This document shows, one piece after another, positions 1 through 8,934 of a DNA stretch of 47,079 bases (its first letter is position 1; each line of letters opens with the position of its first letter). The stretch covers positions 1 through 47,079 of the forward strand of contig JAUXFG010000007.1 of assembly GCA_030620115.1 (NCBI GenBank). The letters run 5' to 3'. Under the pieces are notes generated by a model. That model saw only the letters and a program-made list of their open reading frames with translations. It was not told where the DNA came from and searched no databases. The stretch is from Candidatus Fermentibacterota bacterium. Lineage in GTDB: Bacteria; JAFGKV01. Position numbers and translations under genes: made by a program.

Positions 1-29
1 ATTTACGCACCCACCTAGACACTACCCCT

Positions 30-250
30 GTCATTCTGAGTGACTGCAGGGAGCGAAGAATCTCTCCTTGCTCCATCATCCCAACACTGAACGCTCTCTT
101 CCTCTGCGGTCCCTACTCCATCATCTGCGGTCCCTACTCCATCATCTGCGGTCCCTACTCCATCATCTGAACGCTGAACGCCGAACGCTCTCTTCTTCCC
201 TATTCCCCCATTCCCCCAGATTGCCAGATCATAGATTGCAGATTCCAGAT
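30..250. repeat. Palindromic dispersed repeat family A, copy 1 (right half)
   Basis: The stretch from 30 to 67 carries the core CATTCTGAG...GGGAGCGAAGAATCTC, which recurs at 25794 and 41319. Downstream are pieces such as AACGCTGAACGCTCTCTTCTTCCC that also follow the other copies. In the two complete copies the core is preceded by its inverted partner (GATTCTTC...CTCAGAATGAC); here that half would lie left of the window edge. It precedes no gene start and lies just beyond the stop of the leftmost gene, so it is intergenic filler. Similar short repeats are common in metagenomic genomes; function unknown. Confidence 0.8.
103..165. repeat. Three tandem copies of a 21-bp unit
   Basis: The unit TCTGCGGTCCCTACTCCATC plus A occurs three times head to tail without mismatch (103-123, 124-144, 145-165) inside the family A repeat. 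The third family A copy near 41400 has a single diverged unit, so this looks like a local expansion, probably by slippage. The apparent small peptides it encodes in several frames are repeat artefacts. Confidence 0.85.
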
Positions 251-252
251 TC

Positions 253-1689
253 CTACCCGAACACTCCCTTGAGACTCCACCCGAGCCCCACAGATACCAT
301 TCTATTGGGAACCGGAGAGAGTTCCCACCCATCTCCCAGGGAGCCTAACATCCACGCCTGCCACCCCCTGGAAAGGGGATATGCGACTTGCCAAGAAACG
401 GTAGTCGTTGAGGCGATATCATGGCCATCAACTGTTTCCATGCCACCCCGGCCATGGACACGACAATGTACGCGAGGCCGGCCGACCATCCTGGCCCCGA
501 CCCACCATCTGGTGCGTGGTCGCACGGGCCATGGCTTCCCCACGAGACCTTCCGTTTCAGTTACCTCAAGACGATCCACCATGATCCCCCCGGAGAGCTC
601 GAGGTCGTGCGACCATGCCCATTGTGCCTCCAGACTGCCGATGGGGCCTTGTCCTGAGAGAGGCATGGCTTCCCAGTGCAAAGAATCGGCGCATTGCCGC
701 CACGCGGGCGCCGACGCAAGCCTCCGGCCTCCGACCCGGCATGTGACCACCACATCGGATGCAAGGCGCGCTGAGCCTTCGACGTTCAGTTGCCAGGCCA
801 CGGCCCGGATTTCGGCGTCTTGCTCAGGTTCGAGTAGGGGAAAAAGCGCCCTCAGGTGGGAACGCGTGAGAAGCGAGAGGCTCCTCTGGCCCGAAAGGCG
901 TACGCCCAAGTGAGGTTGCGAGATCAGCTGCAAGGATCCCTTTCCCACAAACCACGTCCAATCCTTCCCTTGGGCCTTCATCCATGAAGAACCAACCTCT
1001 GTTTCGAGCCGTTCATTCGCGCTCTGCCACCGCACCGCGCCCCCCGCCTGCCGGTCACTCCCTAGAAAAAAAAGCTCACCTCCGGAGGGGATCTTGATGC
1101 CCCCATACTCCGCCTTTGCATGAATATCATCATTCTCGGCTGAGCTCGCATACGCGGAAAGGCGCATCCGGTGACCACCGAGCGGCAATGCCAACATGGC
1201 CATTCCCTGCGTCCACCCCGGGGCGAGATCCTGCCCGTCAAACCTGTCTTCCCGACGCTGTCCGCATACCGTGATCCGTCCCCAACTCCCCCCTGCAAAG
1301 GCAGTGGCTCGGGCGCCGGCCCGATCGACCTTTTCTCCGTGTGAGCTCCACCCCCAGACTGCGACACCACCACCCGGCTCACCAATGCCGGCAACAAGCC
1401 AGCCGCTCCGTCTCGGACCGTAGGCTACAGTGAACGAAAAACCCGCCGGAGGGAGGGAACGCGACGGGACATATCCCCCCCTTTTTTCCTCCTCTTGTTC
1501 TGACTGTGGCATCGGCATGCCGGATCCGGTGAGCCAGACACCCGAGGTGAGCTCTGGCGATGGCCAGTATGCCCGTGTAGGCGATTGGGCCTCGTATCTT
1601 CCCGTGACCACGAGTTGTGGAAGCTCGAGGCGCGCCTTGTCTGCAGCAAGCAAGAGCATGAGCATTAGCCCCGCGGCTCCTATCGTCAA
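253..1689 (-). CDS. Putative outer-membrane beta-barrel protein
   Basis: 478 residues. The N-terminus is hydrophobic (GAAGLMLMLLLAADK), like a signal peptide, followed by a short LPQLVVTGRYE segment that recalls the region after the signal in TonB-linked receptors. The rest is rich in alternating aromatic and polar residues, and the last strand ends close to a terminal Phe (SLKGVFG), as in outer-membrane barrels. It is too short for a full TonB-dependent receptor and no plug domain is evident. The start is probably the TTG at 1689, overlapping the TGA stop of the upstream TPR gene, so the two are translationally coupled; ATG at 1665 is an alternative. I see no specific family; outer-membrane location is inference. 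Confidence 0.55.
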   Translation of the reverse strand: MTIGAAGLMLMLLLAADKARLELPQLVVTGRYEAQSPTRAYWPSPELTSGVWLTGSGMPMPQSEQEEEKRGGYVPSRSLPPAGFSFTVAYGPRRSGWLVAGIGEPGGGVAVWGWSSHGEKVDRAGARATAFAGGSWGRITVCGQRREDRFDGQDLAPGWTQGMAMLALPLGGHRMRLSAYASSAENDDIHAKAEYGGIKIPSGGELFFLGSDRQAGGAVRWQSANERLETEVGSSWMKAQGKDWTWFVGKGSLQLISQPHLGVRLSGQRSLSLLTRSHLRALFPLLEPEQDAEIRAVAWQLNVEGSARLASDVVVTCRVGGRRLASAPAWRQCADSLHWEAMPLSGQGPIGSLEAQWAWSHDLELSGGIMVDRLEVTETEGLVGKPWPVRPRTRWWVGARMVGRPRVHCRVHGRGGMETVDGHDIASTTTVSWQVAYPLSRGWQAWMLGSLGDGWELSPVPNRMVSVGLGWSLKGVFG

Positions 1690-4523
1690 CGCGCAGCCTC
1701 TTCCTTTTCTTTCACAAGCGATAGAGCTCGGTCACGTGCCATGGACGCGAAGGATGATTCAGGAAAGAGGTAGGAAAGCCTTAAGAAAAGTCTCCTCGCT
1801 TCCGGGGTATTCCCCCGTTGGAGTTCGGCCTCGGCAGCAATCCAATGCGCCTGGGCGCCCTGCTCTCCCTCCGCATCGGTGAGCAGCGGCCGAATCCACG
1901 CCAAGGCGCTATCGACCAAGCCTGCTTCCATCTGTAGTTCGCCAAGCCGAAGCCTGGCTTTCCGCTCCCACTCCCCGCGAGATCTCCCCACAAGGTCAAC
2001 CCAGGAGGCTTGCGCCAAATCCTTTCGTCCTGCTTCATAGAGCGTTGAGCCGAGATCGTACCGTGCGGCGGAAGCCACATCACTGCCCGGGTAGTCGGAA
2101 AGAAGCCTCTCGAGGAGCGTCACGCTCTCCCTCAATCGTCCCAACTTTCGGGCCAGGGTTGAGGCTTGGTAGAGAGCCTCGGACGCCATGGCGGCATCCG
2201 GCCATTTCTTTGCCACATCCATGAATGCCCGTGCCGCCTGAGACGTCTTGCCCATTCGTTCTTGGCACCATGCAGCGCGCATGGCAGTCTCAGGTTCATC
2301 CGATAGCTTCGAGAACAGCTCCCACGCTTCTGCAAAGCGCTCCAACCCGAAAAGAAGCTCCGCCTTGGCGGTGGCAAGCACACGCCTGGCGGGATCACTG
2401 GAGGCACGACCGGAAAGGCTGTCAGCCAAAACAATCGCACGATCGGCATCATCGGCCTGGAGAGCCGCCCATAGCGCGCCCTGAACTGCCTGAGCCCACA
2501 GGTCTGACTCCGGATAGATGCGCACCACGCGGAGATACGTTGCCAGTGCATCACGGTATGCTCCCTGGTTGTACAGGCAGTCTCCGATTCGATACAGCGC
2601 ATCGTCCCTCAAGACTCTGTCTCGCTTGAGATCAAGAACTCGTTGATATGTGGCGTGGGCTTCCTGAAAGCGCCCTGCTCCAAAAAGCACCTCGGCCATG
2701 GCAAACAGCGCATCATCCGCGCGATCTCCGGATGGAGATGCCCGGTACAATTGCTCGAAATGCGTCAACGCTCCCCCGGTATCGCCTGCAAGGGCCATGG
2801 CACGGCCAAGCTTCAGGCCGGCTTCATCCCCCACGGACGGATCACCAATTGTCTTGGCGGCCTTGGCATATTCGGAGATTGCTTCGTCATACTTGCCTTG
2901 AATGAGGAATAAATCGCCCTTTCGGAGGAACGCTCTGGCCGAGAGAGCTGAACTGGGCGCCCCCACAGCCACTTGGTCGAAGGTTTCGGACGCTTCTTTT
3001 AACTCCCCGAGAGAGAGAAGCGCCCAGCCGAGACCGTATGCGGCGAGAGCGCGATCCTCTCCTTGGCTGAATCCCTCCATGGCGCGCCTGTACCACGCCG
3101 CAGCGACTTCGTATTCGCCCTGTTTGGAGGCCGCCTCGCCGGCCCAATAGGCCGCGCGGGAGCCAAGGCTCTCTTCTGACCAAGCTGCAACCGACTCGGC
3201 AAGCGCTTGGGCATTGCTCCACTCTTCCGCCTTGAATGCGGCAAGGGCAGCCCGATATGTCAGATCCAGCGACTTGGAGTCCGTTGCCAGTTTCCGGGCC
3301 TCGATATACAGATCTCTTGCAGCAAGCCACGCACCCTGGCTCACTTCGACGTCCGCCAACAGAGCCCATGCAGTGCATGAATCCTTCCGCCCTGGGAGCA
3401 ACTTGAGTCCTTTGCGAAGCCACGCCTGGGCATCTTCTGATCTGCCAAGATCGGCAAGCAACTCTCCGCGCCTCAGCACGGCCTGCGCGAGAAATCGGGG
3501 CTCGGTTATCCCCGCGGTTTCGATGGCCAGCAGAGACTCCGCCTGGGCAGGTCGCCCTGCATCTCGGAGCGCAGCCGCCAAGAGCACGGCCGCTTCTCCT
3601 CGTTCCTTCCCTTCCAGCATGGACATAGCAGGAAGAAGGACGTCAACTGCCTCTCCAGTGTGGCCGGCTTCCACCAGCATCCATCCCAAGAGCCGGGGAT
3701 GCTCCTGGGGCAGCCTCCTCAATAGATCGATCGCCTGCTCCGTGTCGCCACTGTCCCACAAGGCACGCGCTTCCACCTCCCGGGCGCGCGCAGAATCCAT
3801 CCACTCAGGCCAACGTGACTTAAGCCGGCCCAAAACCTCCGTGGCTTCGGACGGACGCCCCAGCGCAATGAGGAGTCGTGAAAGAGAAAGGAAGTCTTCA
3901 GGGGTTGTTTGCCTGCTTGAAATAAGCCTTCTCAGTACCGCTACTGCCGCAGAGTTGGAACCCGTACGCTCCAACGCATACGCCTGCCTCCGCAAAGCCC
4001 AGGCTCGCAGTTCGCCAGGAGCCAACTGCTCTGCCGCCTCTTCGAAAAGCGTGGCAGCTTTGTCCACGGCTCCTATTGAAAGAGTTGCCTCGCCGGCCCA
4101 ATACAGCGCCTCGCCTGCCTCCGGGCCGCGCTCCCGGGCTACCTGAAGATAGAGCTTGCGGGCCTCGGTCAGTTCACCCGACTCATAGCTTGCAGCGGCC
4201 AGTCGATACCGAGCGATTCGAGCCGACGTTGAGGCCGGGTATCTGATCAAGTACTTCTGCAGGGCTGTCTTGGCTCTCTTCCATTGCCTGAGCTGCACAT
4301 AGCAGTCAGCCATAAGAAAAGAAACTTCTTCAGACCAGGGGTTTGCGGGGTATGCCTCTTGGATCCGTTCGAACTCCTCCACCGCCAGCGCATACTCGCC
4401 CTGTGCATACAGATGTCGCGCAAAACCCAGCTCCTGAGGAACGGCATCCTCCGCTTGCTGGCTCCTTGCAAGCCCAACAAGAAGGAAAATCAAACAGATC
4501 AGGAAACAAGGCCGGGGCAACAT
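1686..4523 (-). CDS. Secreted tetratricopeptide-repeat protein
   Basis: 945 residues from the ATG at 4523, which begins a clear signal peptide (MLPRPCFLICLIFLLVGLAR, then SQQ). The frame stays open to a GTG at 4562, but the extra 13 residues would precede the signal peptide and are unlikely. The mature protein is a continuous array of TPR units such as AQGEYALAVEEFERIQ, with the conserved small and aromatic positions of periplasmic TPR proteins (BamD/CpoB/YfgC type). It presumably acts as a periplasmic scaffold. It lies between two small lipoproteins and a putative barrel, overlapping the barrel start by four bases. That suggests a joint role in envelope assembly or transport, but no substrate can be named. 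Confidence 0.85.
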   Translation of the reverse strand: MLPRPCFLICLIFLLVGLARSQQAEDAVPQELGFARHLYAQGEYALAVEEFERIQEAYPANPWSEEVSFLMADCYVQLRQWKRAKTALQKYLIRYPASTSARIARYRLAAASYESGELTEARKLYLQVARERGPEAGEALYWAGEATLSIGAVDKAATLFEEAAEQLAPGELRAWALRRQAYALERTGSNSAAVAVLRRLISSRQTTPEDFLSLSRLLIALGRPSEATEVLGRLKSRWPEWMDSARAREVEARALWDSGDTEQAIDLLRRLPQEHPRLLGWMLVEAGHTGEAVDVLLPAMSMLEGKERGEAAVLLAAALRDAGRPAQAESLLAIETAGITEPRFLAQAVLRRGELLADLGRSEDAQAWLRKGLKLLPGRKDSCTAWALLADVEVSQGAWLAARDLYIEARKLATDSKSLDLTYRAALAAFKAEEWSNAQALAESVAAWSEESLGSRAAYWAGEAASKQGEYEVAAAWYRRAMEGFSQGEDRALAAYGLGWALLSLGELKEASETFDQVAVGAPSSALSARAFLRKGDLFLIQGKYDEAISEYAKAAKTIGDPSVGDEAGLKLGRAMALAGDTGGALTHFEQLYRASPSGDRADDALFAMAEVLFGAGRFQEAHATYQRVLDLKRDRVLRDDALYRIGDCLYNQGAYRDALATYLRVVRIYPESDLWAQAVQGALWAALQADDADRAIVLADSLSGRASSDPARRVLATAKAELLFGLERFAEAWELFSKLSDEPETAMRAAWCQERMGKTSQAARAFMDVAKKWPDAAMASEALYQASTLARKLGRLRESVTLLERLLSDYPGSDVASAARYDLGSTLYEAGRKDLAQASWVDLVGRSRGEWERKARLRLGELQMEAGLVDSALAWIRPLLTDAEGEQGAQAHWIAAEAELQRGNTPEARRLFLRLSYLFPESSFASMARDRALSLVKEKEEAAR

Positions 4524-4564
4524 CCGGCCCGAGACGGAAGGATTTGTGGGAATCAAACCCACCC

Positions 4565-5197
4565 CTATTCGCTCGTGATGAAGAAGAGGGCCAGCAGTCC
4601 GGCGGCAGCACCGGCCACCGCCAGAGCGCCCACGATTCCCGATGAAGTGGGAACCGGGCGCCCCGTGGGCGCAATGGACGGATCAGCAAGCGCCGCAACC
4701 ATATGGCCGGGAGCCCAGGCAGCCGCCGCTCCATCCAATCTCCCGCTGTACAGAATGGAGCCTTCAGGAGCAATGCAACGAACCGCAAGCAAGCATCTTC
4801 CTTCCCTCTGTACCCAGGGGGCGCGGGAGAATCCTCGCCGATCTATCTCTTTGTATCGCATGCCGAGATCCAGCACACGTATCTGAAGGCGACAATGGAG
4901 CGAATCCATCTCCGATGCGTATTCATCGAGACTGAGTCCCCTGGCAAGCAGCGCTCGCTCCATGGATGCCTGCACTATCCAGCTCTTGTCATCAGGAACA
5001 CCATGGACTTCCATGGCCCACGGCGAAGGGCCGTCCAGATCGTGACACGCGGCGCCAACGCTATCGGCGCATTGAGCCACTGCGCTGAGTACAAGATCGA
5101 GATCAGTCGCGTATTGATGGACCGAAGCCTTGTGAGACGCGCACGCGCTCCCCAGAATAATGGTCATGAGGATTGCCTGCTTAGGCGCTCGCCTCAT
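4565..5197 (-). CDS. Small lipoprotein of unknown function
   Basis: 210 residues. The N-terminus MRRAPKQAILMTIILGSACAS has a lipobox (LGSAC), so Cys19 should be lipidated. The middle region (residues about 45-150) is an alpha/beta domain with several cysteines. The C-terminus ends in a hydrophobic stretch (GIVGALAVAGAAAGLLALFF), which could be a membrane segment or a glycine-zipper-like element. The ATG overlaps the stop of the upstream lipoprotein gene by four bases, and its own TAG is followed almost directly by the TPR gene. I recognise no family. Confidence 0.75.
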   Translation of the reverse strand: MRRAPKQAILMTIILGSACASHKASVHQYATDLDLVLSAVAQCADSVGAACHDLDGPSPWAMEVHGVPDDKSWIVQASMERALLARGLSLDEYASEMDSLHCRLQIRVLDLGMRYKEIDRRGFSRAPWVQREGRCLLAVRCIAPEGSILYSGRLDGAAAAWAPGHMVAALADPSIAPTGRPVPTSSGIVGALAVAGAAAGLLALFFITSE

Positions 5198-5715
5198 GGT
5201 GGGTTCTCCAGATCATACCAGTCCACTACCCTGAATCGCTCGTCTTCACCTTTCTGGACCACGAATTCCGTCCAACCATAGCCTGGCCCTGGCTCACATA
5301 TGGTTTCTTCTGTTAACCACACGATGAGGTCATACTCCCGGAAAAGCCTCCACGTTTCGGGATCATCCGCTTCCTTGTCCGCCACGTTACCCACCAGGGC
5401 TAGCTCGATATGATGGGCTCTGGTGAACATGTTGCGATGATAGAACTCCTCCTCCGTCTTTCCCCAGGTCGGTGCTGGGTAGGCCACATCCACATCAGAA
5501 GGTCGAAAATGCCATACAGCCGTATCGACCATGGCCTCGAGATACAGATCGATGTCCTTGCGCAGATACGCCCGCTGGATCTGCTCTACCACACCTTCAG
5601 GTGTTTTCAGAAGATCCTCCGGCTCGCCGCTGTCCCTGTCTGGATTGAAGATACACCCCTGAACACCGAGCAACACCGTGAGGAGCAGTGCGCTCACTAA
5701 TACCAATCGCTTCAT
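5194..5715 (-). CDS. Small lipoprotein, NTF2-like fold possible
   Basis: 173 residues. The signal peptide ends in a lipobox (LLGVQGC), giving a lipidated Cys21. The segment TPEGVVEQIQRAYLRKDIDL looks like the first helix of NTF2/SnoaL-like domains (an 'EAYRNKDLDGYL' type pattern), and the aromatic-rich second half would fit the cone-shaped sheet of that fold. No catalytic function can be assigned. The ATG overlaps the TGA of the ClpX-like gene (ATGA), so it belongs to the same transcript. Confidence 0.75.
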   Translation of the reverse strand: MKRLVLVSALLLTVLLGVQGCIFNPDRDSGEPEDLLKTPEGVVEQIQRAYLRKDIDLYLEAMVDTAVWHFRPSDVDVAYPAPTWGKTEEEFYHRNMFTRAHHIELALVGNVADKEADDPETWRLFREYDLIVWLTEETICEPGPGYGWTEFVVQKGEDERFRVVDWYDLENPP

Positions 5716-7319
5716 GAGTCCTCCTTGTGATCAGGGGAGATCGCGGGGCCTTCCCTCTCGTCTCGCAGGGTCTCTCCCTTTGACGCATAGGCCTTCTTGA
5801 TCAATGAATCAAGGAAGGATCGCGGATTCTTGCACGCGTTGAGGCCTATACGCAAGCTCTTCTTCTCGGCCAGTTTGAGCCCGTACTCGTATCCGGCGAA
5901 TTGCTGCTCGCAGTAGCGTTTCACCTCCATTTTCTGCTGAATCGCCTGCTCCACGATCCAATGCCGGGATTGGGGTGTAAAGGAAAGGCGTATGCCTGTC
6001 CGCTCCCGGAACTCAGTGACGAAACTGACCAGAGCGCCCTCAACCAAAATCTGCGCAAGAAAGACTTGGGGTTCCTTGACTGCGTTGATGGTGACCACCA
6101 CTTTATTGATGCCGCTTCCCGGAAGACTGTGCTCCAGGGGAAGGAGGCATTGCTCCAGGATAGACTTGAGCCCCCTGGCCCCCGTGCCCTCGGTAGAGGC
6201 TCGATGGGCGATTTCCTCCAATGCTTCTTCCTCGATCTCCAGCTCGATTCCATACGAGGCAAAATCCCGGACCTTCCCTTGGGTAAGAGGGCTCATGGGA
6301 TTCTTGAGAATCTCGAAAAGCTTCTCCTCGTCAAGAGGCCGAAACACGATCACAATGGGCAGGCGCCCCACGAACTCTGGCTCGAAGCCGTAGGCAAGAA
6401 GGTCTTCTGACCGAACCTGGGAAAGTAACCAGAAGGGATCTTCCTGGTCCGTCTCCGGCTCCGCCTCGAATCCGATGAGCTTCTTGCGAAGTCGCCGCTT
6501 GATGATGTCGTCCAGCCCCACAAAGGCGCCACTCATCATGAAAAGGATGTTCCTGGTATTCACTTTCTTGCGCTGTACTTTCCCCGTGCGCTGGGCCTCG
6601 ATCATCGCCTCCATTTGACTCGCAAGATCAAAAGGAGCACGGAGATCCACTTCGGACTCCTCCATGAGTTTTAGCAGGTTTCGTTGTACACCGGTGCGGG
6701 AGACATCAGGGCCGTGAGTGACCCCGCCCCCGGCGATCTTGTCTATCTCGTCGAGGTAGATGATACCGTTCTCAGCCAATTCGACACTGCCATCTGCCTG
6801 GCGCACGAGATCCCTGACCAGCTGCTCCACATCACCACCCACATAGCCGGTTTCGCTGAATTTGGTGGCATCCCCTTTCACGAAGGGGACGCCCAGCTTC
6901 TCGGCGATAAGACGCACCACATAGGTCTTGCCAACACCAGTCGGCCCGATAATGAGCATGTTGGCTTTGACTTCCCCCACAAGGTGATCAACTATCTCGT
7001 GCCGCATCTCCCATGCCACTCGATGGAAGTGGGTACAGACCTTGGTGGCAAGTGCAAGCGTGGCCTCAGGTTGCCCGACCACGTAGTCCTCGAGATATGC
7101 TTCCAATTGCGAAGGAAGCAGCTCGAATTCAATCTCTGGAGGACTCTCCTCTTCAGTCTCCTTTTTGGCTTTGGGGGGCGGGGTCTGCATTGCGGGCATC
7201 ATCACTTTTACTCCATATTGGTCCCCCAAAAGCCCTTGGAGCTTCTGCTGCAGTTTCTCCATGATCCCATCGATGCCCTCGGGATCCTTCTCTTTCTTCT
7301 GCGATTCCTCTTGACTCAT
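5712..7319 (-). CDS. ClpX-like AAA+ ATPase lacking the zinc-binding domain
   Basis: 535 residues. The N-terminal 60 residues are charged and show no Cys4 zinc domain. The AAA+ module has Walker A GPTGVGKT (125-132), a GYVGGD pore loop (158-163), Walker B IIYLDEID (186-193), an LIGF segment (281-284) where ClpX has its ClpP-docking IGF loop, an arginine-finger region EFVGRLP (around 316-321) and a GARGL sensor-2 motif. After the usual ClpX end there is an extra domain of about 100 residues. It should therefore be an unfoldase, possibly working with ClpP, with adaptor recognition changed by loss of the zinc domain. A GGGAGG ribosome site lies 7 bases before ATG 7319. It lies downstream of yggT and overlaps a lipoprotein gene. 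The canonical clpX is expected elsewhere. Confidence 0.85.
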   Translation of the reverse strand: MSQEESQKKEKDPEGIDGIMEKLQQKLQGLLGDQYGVKVMMPAMQTPPPKAKKETEEESPPEIEFELLPSQLEAYLEDYVVGQPEATLALATKVCTHFHRVAWEMRHEIVDHLVGEVKANMLIIGPTGVGKTYVVRLIAEKLGVPFVKGDATKFSETGYVGGDVEQLVRDLVRQADGSVELAENGIIYLDEIDKIAGGGVTHGPDVSRTGVQRNLLKLMEESEVDLRAPFDLASQMEAMIEAQRTGKVQRKKVNTRNILFMMSGAFVGLDDIIKRRLRKKLIGFEAEPETDQEDPFWLLSQVRSEDLLAYGFEPEFVGRLPIVIVFRPLDEEKLFEILKNPMSPLTQGKVRDFASYGIELEIEEEALEEIAHRASTEGTGARGLKSILEQCLLPLEHSLPGSGINKVVVTINAVKEPQVFLAQILVEGALVSFVTEFRERTGIRLSFTPQSRHWIVEQAIQQKMEVKRYCEQQFAGYEYGLKLAEKKSLRIGLNACKNPRSFLDSLIKKAYASKGETLRDEREGPAISPDHKEDS

Positions 7320-7486
7320 GCTTTTGCCTCCCAGACAACACTGTCCGGCACAAAGACTGTTCTATCAACGGACCATTGTCCTCGTTTCTTCTCGTACTCG
7401 CCCGCCTCCCGACCCATTATCACACCGGCCGAGGTATATGCATTCCCTAGCTGGCTACCCATCTCAGGCGAAGCGGTTCCGGATTT

Positions 7487-7506
7487 TAGCCCGCACTTCT
7501 CACTGG
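7487..7506. repeat. Solo end of the MITE-like element at the yggT stop
   Basis: TAGCCCGCACTTCTCACTGG matches the inverted end of the element found complete at 14533, 36741 and 44751. No partner end is visible nearby; a GCGAAGCGG fragment at 7469-7477 may be a relic of the interior. It abuts the TAG stop codon of yggT on the minus strand. Confidence 0.6.
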
Positions 7507-7806
7507 CTAGTTGAGGTGCTGCGCCAGTCCTGCCAGACTGCGGACCACCAACAACTGGGCGAAATAAATGGCAAGAATGGCAAGAAGGGGGCTTATGTCG
7601 AGCCCGCCCAGATTGGTTGGCAATCGGCGTCGAATCCAATAGAGTACCGGCTCCGTAGTACGAAAGATGAACTGCACAACGACATTTCGAGCATCAAGAC
7701 GGACCCACGAAAGCACAACTCGAGCAATGATCAACCACATGAAGATGGTGAGCGCAACATCAAGCACGCGGGCCACGGCGAAAAGCAAATTCTGGAGAAT
7801 AAACAT
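7507..7806 (-). CDS. yggT: YggT family membrane protein
   Basis: 99 residues, typical for the family. Two hydrophobic segments (about residues 3-30 and 66-95) flank the conserved RTTEPVLYWIRRRLP region, where the family has the 'T-P-x-L-x-P-I-R-R-x-I-P' signature. YggT proteins are inner-membrane proteins of poorly defined function, linked to osmotic or cation stress and often located in growth-related operons. A GGGAGGT ribosome site precedes the ATG. The gene lies between a radical SAM gene upstream and a ClpX-like ATPase downstream, all on the same strand. Confidence 0.9.
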   Translation of the reverse strand: MFILQNLLFAVARVLDVALTIFMWLIIARVVLSWVRLDARNVVVQFIFRTTEPVLYWIRRRLPTNLGGLDISPLLAILAIYFAQLLVVRSLAGLAQHLN

Positions 7807-7818
7807 GTACCTCCCTCC

Positions 7819-7866
7819 GGATCCCCAACCTCACGGGGATCCTCGTGTGTGCCTCTACAGAGAGGC
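7819..7866 (-). other. Two adjacent perfect hairpins between radical SAM gene and yggT
   Basis: Read on the minus strand, GCCTCT/AGAGGC (7851-7866) and GGATCCCC/GGGGATCC (7819-7842) form two perfect stems in the short gap. No T-run follows, so they are not classical terminators. They may slow RNA decay or attenuate read-through into yggT; that is inference. Confidence 0.5.
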
Positions 7867-8870
7867 TATGCTTCTTCCGAGACTTCGCTCGGAAGAAGAA
7901 ACTCTGACCCATGATGAAACGCGGCCAGGTTATGCGCAATACACCCCCCCGCACAGAAGCCCCGCTTCAGATGCCTGCATCGGCGGCATCCGTCCATGGC
8001 GCCAATGGACCGATAACGAAACAGTCTCCGGGCGTAGTACTGAACGATCTCATCTCGAGTCGTGAACTCGGAAAGCTTCCTATTCATGATTGTGGAGAGC
8101 GGAAAGCAATGCCATACGTCCAGATTGGTGCCGATATCGATGACACTAGGACACGTGAACATGAACGGAGTACCACTGAAGTAGAGGGAACCGAGTTGGG
8201 ACTCAGAGAACATGCAAAGCGTGAATCCGCAGTCGAAATCAAGTGCGATGTCGTGTGCATCACATTTCCGTGCCAGATCGACTATCTTCTGTGAGATATC
8301 ACCATATTCTGTGATAGGTATGTACGCATTCCCCGCGCCATAGATAGGCTGAGCGAGACCAAGCCTGATAATCTTGATGAGGCGGTGCTTCATGGTGAGA
8401 TCGATCAGGAAATCTGGCTCGAAATCCTTCCTGTAGATGTTGAAGCCCAGGGACGAGACATCCGAAATGGTCTCCAAAGTACGCAATGTGGCTTCCCATT
8501 GTGCTTTGGAGTATTCGCTCGGATGGTTCACATTAACGATCAGTCTAGTCCTTCTATGGTCTGCACGCGCGAGGTACTCCAGCTTATCTTGATCGATGAG
8601 GCCATTGGTGAATATCCTCACCTGCAGCCCTTGCGCGTACACATAATCCATGATCTCCTGGAAATCCGGATGCAGTGTTGGTTCTCCCCCAAGAGCCGTG
8701 AAAGTTCCGATGCGCGATCTTTTGAGGAAATCAACCACAATCTCCAAACGATCCATGGTGATCTGGCCGGCATGTCCATGACTTCCGTCACTGTCCATTT
8801 CGACCTTGCTTCTCGCAAAACAGTAGGCACAGCCCCTGTTGCAATAGTCGGTCAGCAGGACATTGGACAT
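7866..8870 (-). CDS. Radical SAM protein with SPASM-like C-terminus
   Basis: 334 residues. The radical SAM cluster motif CNRGCAYC (CxxxCxxC) lies at residues 10-17, followed by LGGEPTLHPDF, the GGE motif that binds SAM. The C-terminal part has FTCPS, WHCFP and then CRRCRHLKRGFCAGGC, a CxxC...CxGGC pattern like SPASM domains that bind auxiliary iron-sulfur clusters. SPASM enzymes often modify peptides or act as maturases. The start ATG has GGAG 8 bases upstream. No classical RiPP transporter or protease is nearby. A 35-residue Cys-containing ORF lies divergently about 320 bases away. The substrate is unknown. Confidence 0.85.
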   Translation of the reverse strand: MSNVLLTDYCNRGCAYCFARSKVEMDSDGSHGHAGQITMDRLEIVVDFLKRSRIGTFTALGGEPTLHPDFQEIMDYVYAQGLQVRIFTNGLIDQDKLEYLARADHRRTRLIVNVNHPSEYSKAQWEATLRTLETISDVSSLGFNIYRKDFEPDFLIDLTMKHRLIKIIRLGLAQPIYGAGNAYIPITEYGDISQKIVDLARKCDAHDIALDFDCGFTLCMFSESQLGSLYFSGTPFMFTCPSVIDIGTNLDVWHCFPLSTIMNRKLSEFTTRDEIVQYYARRLFRYRSIGAMDGCRRCRHLKRGFCAGGCIAHNLAAFHHGSEFLLPSEVSEEA

Positions 8871-8934
8871 CTACTATTCTCCATTCAGCACAACTCAGGC
8901 AAACAGTAGCCATTCACGGGTTTCAGGTCTGAGT

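Noticed and set aside
68-913. 281-residue plus-strand ORF
   Set aside because: It starts in a tandem repeat and then runs antisense to the barrel gene, with a composition (Ser/Pro/Arg-rich) typical of shadow frames.
4545-4567. GGGTTTGATTCCC-like piece resembling a tRNA T arm
   Set aside because: The loop lacks the TTCRANY pattern and no acceptor or anticodon arm can be drawn around it.
7316-7459. 47-codon minus-strand frame ending ATGA-overlapped with the ClpX-like start
   Set aside because: The overlap looks suggestive, but there is no ribosome site, no recognisable family, and it begins close to the solo element end.
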